A stretch of 17,994 nt of DNA, taken from assembly GCA_964520885.1 (NCBI GenBank), contig CAZFQD010000036.1, positions 1 through 17,994 of the forward strand, in the 5' to 3' direction. This document shows, one piece after another, positions 13,069-17,994 of the stretch (position 1 is its first letter; each line of letters starts with the position of its first letter). Source of the stretch: CAZFQD01 sp964520885. Lineage in GTDB: Bacteria > Bacillota > Clostridia > Oscillospirales > SIG519. The translations under genes and the position numbers were made by a program. A model generated the notes under the pieces. The model saw only the letters and a list, made by a program, of their open reading frames with translations. It did not search any database and was not told the DNA's origin.

Positions 13069-15453
13069 ATGAAAAGAAAATTAAGTATTTTTTTAATGCT
13101 TGCAATGATTTTATCATTTTTCATTTTTGGAAATAACATTGTTTTTGCAGAACAAAGCGGAGATTTCACCTATTCTATTTCTAACTCTACTGCCGAGATT
13201 ACAAAATATTTAGGAACAGGCGAAGATGTTGTAATACCAGATTCAATTGACGGTATTGTGGTTACTGCAATAGGTTATAATGCGTTTTCAAATTGTAAGA
13301 GTATAATTAGCGTTACTATACCTGACAGTGTGACTAAAATTGGAATGAGTGCGTTCTCATATTGTTATAGTTTAAGCAGTATCACTATACCGAACAGTGT
13401 TACTGCGATTGGCAGTAATGCATTCACTATGTGTAAGGCTTTAAGCAGTGTTTCAATAGGGAGTGGTGTGAAAAGTATAGAAGATGATTCGTTTTCGGAC
13501 TGTATAGGCTTAACACAAGTTACGGTGGATGTTAATAATCAATCATATTTAAGTATTGAGGGTGTTTTGTATAATAAAAACAAAACAGAATTAATAAAAT
13601 TTCCGCAGAAGAAAGATATAACTACATATATAATTCCAAAAAGTGTTGCCAAAATTGCAAATAAAGCTTTCAGTTTTTGCAAGGATTTAACCTCAGTAAC
13701 CATACCGAACAGCGTTACTTATATTGGAACCGAAGCTTTTATTGGTTGTGAAAATATAAGTAACTTTATAATTCCAAACAGTGTTACGGATATTGGGTAT
13801 TGTGCCTTTAAATATTGTGAAAGTTTAACTTCAATTACCATACCAAGTAAAGTGACTCGAATTAGTTCTGAACTTTTCTCGGGTTGTGATAGTTTAAGCA
13901 GAGTGATAATCCCAAACAGTGTAACTAATATCGGGGATAATGCATTTGAATTTTGTCACAGTTTGAGTATCTTGACAATACCAAATAGTGTAACAAGTAT
14001 TGGTTTTGCAGCATTTGAGGGTTGCTCAAGTTTAAGTAGTTTGACACTACCAAACAGTGTTACAAGTATTGGTGAGCATGCGTTTTCAGGTACAAATTTA
14101 AGTAGTTTAACACTACCAAACAGTGTGATAGATATTTATACCGGTAGCAAAGCCTTTAATGCGTTCTCTGGCTGTACCGTCTTAACGCAAATAAATGTTG
14201 AGGACAATAATTTAATTTTTTCAAGTATTGACGGTGTTTTGTTTAATAAAAACAAAACGCAATTAGTTCAATATCCAAGAGGGAAGAAAGGGATATATAC
14301 TATACCAAACAGTGTTACAAGTATTGTTTGGGGTGCGTTTTCTGGTTGCACGGGTTTAACCTCAGTAACTATACCGGATAGTGTTACAACTATTGAGGGT
14401 TGTTCGTTTAAGGGTTGCACGGGTTTAACCTCGGTCACTATACCAGATAGTGTTACAAGTATTGGTTGGCATGCGTTTGTGGCTTGCACAGGATTAACAA
14501 AAGTTTCATTTCCAAAAAATGCAATATTTATATGCGGATATGAAGGTTATACTAAAATAATAAATGAATTGGGTATTTTAGGTAATACAATAAAAATAGA
14601 TGATTCTGCTTTTGAAAAGTGTTCGGGCTTAAATCCCAATATTAACCCTCCTATAGCACTTATTGGGCTGTTTATTATACTTTTACTTGCTTTTATATCG
14701 TTAGTATTTTTTGACAAGACAATTAAGAAATCTAAACAATCATTAGTAAATATGGCTTCAGATTCTGAAACCCCATATAAGGAACAGCTAATAAATAAAG
14801 CAAAAGAAAAAAAGAATAAAGATTTATCTGCTTACAAAACTGTATATAGAGTAATATACTTTATTGGTGCCTTAAATTTTGTATTGGGTATTGTTTCTTA
14901 TTTTTTCAAGATTAACATTTTACAGGAAAATAGTTTTGGTTTTGTTTCAGCATTTGCCGGCTTAATATATCTGCTATTAGGATATTTTGTTAAAAGGAAA
15001 TCAATTACTGCATTGACTTTAACAATTATTATATATGGAATTGACAGTTTATTGTTAGTATTAATTTTATTATTTAGTGCAAAATCAACTGATAACAGTT
15101 TTATGATTGCTAATTATTTAAGATACATTGTTATAATGCGGTTTATATTTATTCAGCCAATGTTTAAAGGCGTAACTGCAATTAAACATCTTAAAAAAAT
15201 TAAAAAACAAAAGAAAATATATGAAGGGCAACAGCAAACATCAGATGGTTTAAATATAAAACTCTGTGAAAAATGCGGCTGTAAATTTTCTGAGCATTGC
15301 ATAGTTTGTCCTGAATGTGGAACCAATAATGATTTAAAAGGAGAAACAAAAAAAACCTATAAATGTGCTAATTGTGGGTCAATTTTACAAGAAGAACAAT
15401 TATTTTGCCAAGAATGTGGTACAAGGGTTACAGACAATATGTCTATATATTAA
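13069..15453 (+). CDS. BspA-type LRR ectodomain, five membrane spans, two zinc ribbons
   Basis: 794 residues. Signal sequence at 1-28 (basic start, hydrophobic core, FAEQ end). Residues about 60-520 hold many 23-residue LRR_5 repeats of the form LTSVTIPNSVTSIGxxAFxGC, interrupted twice by a non-repeat segment (149-193 and 375-416, with SIEGVLYNKNKT and SIDGVLFNKNKT), as in BspA-like surface proteins. Spans lie near 528-548, 592-613, 622-641, 645-669 and 678-700. Basic residues fall on the sides expected if the LRRs are outside and the C-terminus inside. The tail has two zinc ribbons: C733/C736 with C747/C750, and C766/C769 with C780/C783. BspA-like LRRs commonly bind host or matrix proteins. 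The membrane and zinc parts suggest signalling or assembly, but the function is unknown. AAAGGAGAA precedes the ATG. Confidence 0.85.
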   Translation: MKRKLSIFLMLAMILSFFIFGNNIVFAEQSGDFTYSISNSTAEITKYLGTGEDVVIPDSIDGIVVTAIGYNAFSNCKSIISVTIPDSVTKIGMSAFSYCYSLSSITIPNSVTAIGSNAFTMCKALSSVSIGSGVKSIEDDSFSDCIGLTQVTVDVNNQSYLSIEGVLYNKNKTELIKFPQKKDITTYIIPKSVAKIANKAFSFCKDLTSVTIPNSVTYIGTEAFIGCENISNFIIPNSVTDIGYCAFKYCESLTSITIPSKVTRISSELFSGCDSLSRVIIPNSVTNIGDNAFEFCHSLSILTIPNSVTSIGFAAFEGCSSLSSLTLPNSVTSIGEHAFSGTNLSSLTLPNSVIDIYTGSKAFNAFSGCTVLTQINVEDNNLIFSSIDGVLFNKNKTQLVQYPRGKKGIYTIPNSVTSIVWGAFSGCTGLTSVTIPDSVTTIEGCSFKGCTGLTSVTIPDSVTSIGWHAFVACTGLTKVSFPKNAIFICGYEGYTKIINELGILGNTIKIDDSAFEKCSGLNPNINPPIALIGLFIILLLAFISLVFFDKTIKKSKQSLVNMASDSETPYKEQLINKAKEKKNKDLSAYKTVYRVIYFIGALNFVLGIVSYFFKINILQENSFGFVSAFAGLIYLLLGYFVKRKSITALTLTIIIYGIDSLLLVLILLFSAKSTDNSFMIANYLRYIVIMRFIFIQPMFKGVTAIKHLKKIKKQKKIYEGQQQTSDGLNIKLCEKCGCKFSEHCIVCPECGTNNDLKGETKKTYKCANCGSILQEEQLFCQECGTRVTDNMSIY
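14344..14481 (+). repeat. 69-bp tandem DNA repeat inside the LRR domain
   Basis: Two adjacent 69-base units (14344-14412, 14413-14481) encode consecutive 23-residue LRRs. The first 52 bases differ at only four positions, far closer than the other repeats in the gene, which points to a recent duplication or gene conversion. Confidence 0.8.
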
Positions 15454-15505
15454 TACGGTTTATAGACCACTTAATAACCTAAATACATAATACAAGGAGA
15501 TAAAA

Positions 15506-17896
15506 ATGAGTCTAAACCAATTATATTTAAAATCGTTAAATTCATTAGAATTTAATAAAATTATTTTAATTCTTGAGGACTTTGCAGTTAGTGAGTCTGC
15601 TAAGCAAATGTGCACAGAATTATTGCCTAAAATTAATGAACAAGATGTCAAATTAGAACTATTACAAACCGATGATGCAAAAGTTTTATTGGCAAAAAGA
15701 GGGAGTCCTTCATTTGGTGGACTTAAAAATATAATATTAAATTTGAAAAGAGCTAAAATTGGCTCAGCACTTACTATGAGAGAATTATTAGATGTTGCTA
15801 ATGTATTAAGAGTATTAAGGGGGTTAATTGATTATAAAGCACAGGAGAATAAATTGGTAACCTTTTTAGATGAGTATTTTTCCACAATAACTTCTAATAA
15901 ATATTTAGAGGATAAAATATTTAATTCAATTATTTCCGAAGAAGAAATGTCTGATAATGCAAGTAGTGAATTATCAGATATTAGAAGAAAAATTAAAAAT
16001 AATTCGTCAAAAATTAGAGATATTTTACATAAAATTATTCATAGTCAAACCTATCAAAAATTTTTACAAGAGCCTATTATAACCTTTCGTGGTGATAGAT
16101 TTGTAGTGCCGGTTAAAAATGAATATAAAAATGAAATTAATGGTATCGTTCACGATACCTCTACAAGTGGTGCCACAGTCTTTATTGAGCCTATGAGTGT
16201 TGTTGAAACAAATAACGAGTTAAAAATATTAGCAAAAAAAGAACAAATTGAAATTGAGAGAGTTTTATTTGCTTTATCAAACGAAGTTGCTACTTATTCA
16301 GATAATATTGAAACATCTTTAAATAATGCCATTATTATTGATTTTATTTTTGCAAAGGCCAAATTTGCAAATAGCATTAAAGCAACAATGCCTAATATTA
16401 ATTCAAAAGGGTTTATAAAACTTAATAAAGCAAGACATCCTCTAATAGAAAAAGAGAGTGCTGTTCCAATTGATGTTTGTTTAGGAGATGAATATAGTGC
16501 CTTGGTAATTACCGGACCTAATACCGGAGGAAAAACTGTTTCATTAAAAACAATTGGCTTGTTAACAGCAATGGCGGCGAGTGGATTACATATACCAGTA
16601 AAAGAAAAAAGTGAAATTTGTATTTTCAATAATATTTATGCAGATATTGGGGACGAACAAAGCATAGAACAATCGTTATCAACCTTTTCTGCTCATATGA
16701 CAAATATAGTTAAAATTGTTGATGTCGTAGATGAAAATTGTTTAGTTTTATTTGATGAATTAGGTGCTGGAACAGACCCTGTTGAAGGTGCAGGACTTGC
16801 AATATCAATTCTTGATTATATTAGAGGTTTTGGAGCAAGAGTAGTTGCTACAACACACTATTCCGAACTAAAACTATATGCACTTGAAACAAAAGGTGTT
16901 CAAAATGCTTCTTGTGAGTTTAATGTTAATACTTTAATGCCTACTTTTAGGTTAATTACAGGAGTTCCCGGTCGTTCAAATGCTTTTGCTATTGCATTAA
17001 GATTAGGTTTAAATGAACATATTATTCATAAAGCTAAGGAAATAATGAGCGATAAAGATTTAAAATTTGAAAATGTTTTGGAAAAGCTTGAAGACAATAG
17101 GCGGGTTTTAGAAGAGCAAAAGGATATTGCAGAAAATGAAAGATTAAAAGCGGAATTATTATTATTTGAAACTGAAAAAATGAAAATTGAACTTGAAACA
17201 AAAATTAGAAAGGAAAACGAAAAGGTAATTTCACAAGCACGAATGATTATAGAAAATGCTAAAGAGCAAACTGATACAATTATTTTTGAACTTGAAGCAT
17301 TAAAAAAAGTTAAGGATAAGGAAAATTTTGATGAAAAGTTAAGAGAATTAAAGCAAAAAGCAAAGACAACTATTAAAAAGTTAGATGATGAAGCAAACCC
17401 TGTTGAAAAAACAAAGTATAGTAATTACTCTTTACCAAGAGCCTTAAAAGAGGGGGATTTAGTTAAAATTATTAGTATCGATAAAACGGCAACGGTGATA
17501 ATCCCTGTTGATGATACAGGGTATGTAACAGTTAGGGCAGGAATTATTAATACTAAAGTAAAGTTAAATGATTTATTTTTAGTTGAGAATAATAATATTA
17601 ACAATATAATAGAGTTCACTTCCAATACATCTATAAAGAAAGGTCAAAGCAATACAAAAAATGAAATTGATATTAGAGGAAAAACCGCATTAGAAGTTGA
17701 AGTTGATTTGGAATTTTTTATAGATAATGCTGTTCTATCTGGTTTATCAGTTATTAGTGTAATTCATGGTAAAGGAACGGGTGCTTTAAGAAAAGCAGTT
17801 GGGGAAATGTTAAAGGCTAATAAAAGTGTGAAAAGTTTCAGATTAGGTAGATATGGCGAAGGCGAAACAGGGGTAACTATAATTGAATTAAAATAA
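15506..17896 (+). CDS. mutS2: Endonuclease MutS2 with Smr domain
   Basis: 796 residues, full length. The MutS-type ATPase has Walker A GPNTGGKT (337-344), Walker B LVLFDELGAGTDP (D417, E418) and the DEQSIEQSLSTFSAHM signature. A long charged coiled-coil (about 525-650) follows, then a KOW-like stretch, then the Smr nuclease domain (about 720-796) with EIDIRG and HGKGTGALR. Firmicutes MutS2 suppresses recombination and in Bacillus also acts on collided ribosomes through Smr. It is not a mismatch repair protein. AAGGAGA precedes ATG 15506. The 52-base gap after the LRR gene has no clear terminator. Confidence 0.96.
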   Translation: MSLNQLYLKSLNSLEFNKIILILEDFAVSESAKQMCTELLPKINEQDVKLELLQTDDAKVLLAKRGSPSFGGLKNIILNLKRAKIGSALTMRELLDVANVLRVLRGLIDYKAQENKLVTFLDEYFSTITSNKYLEDKIFNSIISEEEMSDNASSELSDIRRKIKNNSSKIRDILHKIIHSQTYQKFLQEPIITFRGDRFVVPVKNEYKNEINGIVHDTSTSGATVFIEPMSVVETNNELKILAKKEQIEIERVLFALSNEVATYSDNIETSLNNAIIIDFIFAKAKFANSIKATMPNINSKGFIKLNKARHPLIEKESAVPIDVCLGDEYSALVITGPNTGGKTVSLKTIGLLTAMAASGLHIPVKEKSEICIFNNIYADIGDEQSIEQSLSTFSAHMTNIVKIVDVVDENCLVLFDELGAGTDPVEGAGLAISILDYIRGFGARVVATTHYSELKLYALETKGVQNASCEFNVNTLMPTFRLITGVPGRSNAFAIALRLGLNEHIIHKAKEIMSDKDLKFENVLEKLEDNRRVLEEQKDIAENERLKAELLLFETEKMKIELETKIRKENEKVISQARMIIENAKEQTDTIIFELEALKKVKDKENFDEKLRELKQKAKTTIKKLDDEANPVEKTKYSNYSLPRALKEGDLVKIISIDKTATVIIPVDDTGYVTVRAGIINTKVKLNDLFLVENNNINNIIEFTSNTSIKKGQSNTKNEIDIRGKTALEVEVDLEFFIDNAVLSGLSVISVIHGKGTGALRKAVGEMLKANKSVKSFRLGRYGEGETGVTIIELK

Positions 17897-17901
17897 ATCA
17901 T

Positions 17902-17930
17902 TTGCTAATAGTTAAAAATTACTATATAAT
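17902..17930 (+). promoter_or_regulatory. Candidate promoter for the gene at the right edge
   Basis: TTGCTA (17902-17907) and TATAAT (17925-17930) are 17 bases apart. A second TATAAT at 17934-17939 is an alternative -10 with worse spacing to that -35. Confidence 0.5.
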
Positions 17931-17962
17931 TATTATAATAAAAACTTTGGAGGAAACAATTT

Positions 17963-17994
17963 ATGAAAAAAAAACATTCAGTTTCATTAGATAA
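17963..17994 (+). CDS. Start of a gene cut by the window edge
   Basis: ATG 17963 follows a strong GGAGG (17949-17953) and opens a frame beginning MKKKHSVSLD to the edge. The ten residues do not identify it. The site, spacing and promoter make it likely to be a true gene start. Confidence 0.7.
   Translation, partial: MKKKHSVSLD

Overview
This window reads as the chromosome of a very AT-rich, endospore-forming Clostridia/Firmicutes bacterium. The evidence is the low GC content, the sporulation genes ylbJ, yqfC and yqfD, strong AGGAGG-type ribosome binding sites, a BspA-type leucine-rich repeat surface protein, and the Firmicutes gene order yqfC-yqfD-phoH-ybeY-dgkA-era-yqzL-recO. TAA, TAG and TGA all end genes here, so the code is standard bacterial. 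I cannot name the genus. An uncultured gut-type clostridial lineage is a guess.

Layout. Positions 1-3099 (+): the 3' end of an unidentified gene, a perfect-consensus promoter, greA with its own terminator, lysS, and a membrane-anchored DnaJ-like gene whose J domain lacks HPD. Positions 3104-6123 (-): after a terminator between convergent genes, a two-gene operon for a polytopic GT-C-like glycosyltransferase and an FAD-dependent COG1232/UDP-galactopyranose-mutase-like oxidoreductase, probably for a cell-surface glycan. Positions 6131-6555: a non-coding tract with an elaborate array of small hairpins that can also fold into one long interrupted hairpin, followed by tRNA-Pro(GGG) with promoter and terminator. 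Positions 6556-7542 (-): ylbJ. It is divergent from a long plus-strand run.

Positions 7632-13053 (+) hold sporulation genes yqfC and yqfD, then the RNA and envelope housekeeping genes phoH, ybeY, dgkA, era, the 46-codon yqzL, and recO. pgpH/yqfF and cdd, found in the corresponding Bacillus subtilis cluster, are absent. Positions 13069-15453: a large protein with a secreted BspA-like LRR domain, five membrane spans and two cytoplasmic zinc ribbons, placed between recO and mutS2. Positions 15506-17896: mutS2 with a C-terminal Smr domain. The window ends just inside another gene that has a plausible promoter.

Most of the window is orthodox. The parts that deserve attention are the hairpin array at 6131-6391 with its flanking 23-bp direct repeat, the LRR/membrane/zinc-ribbon protein, and the J-like membrane protein without HPD. 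Smaller points are the unusual translation starts of ybeY and recO.
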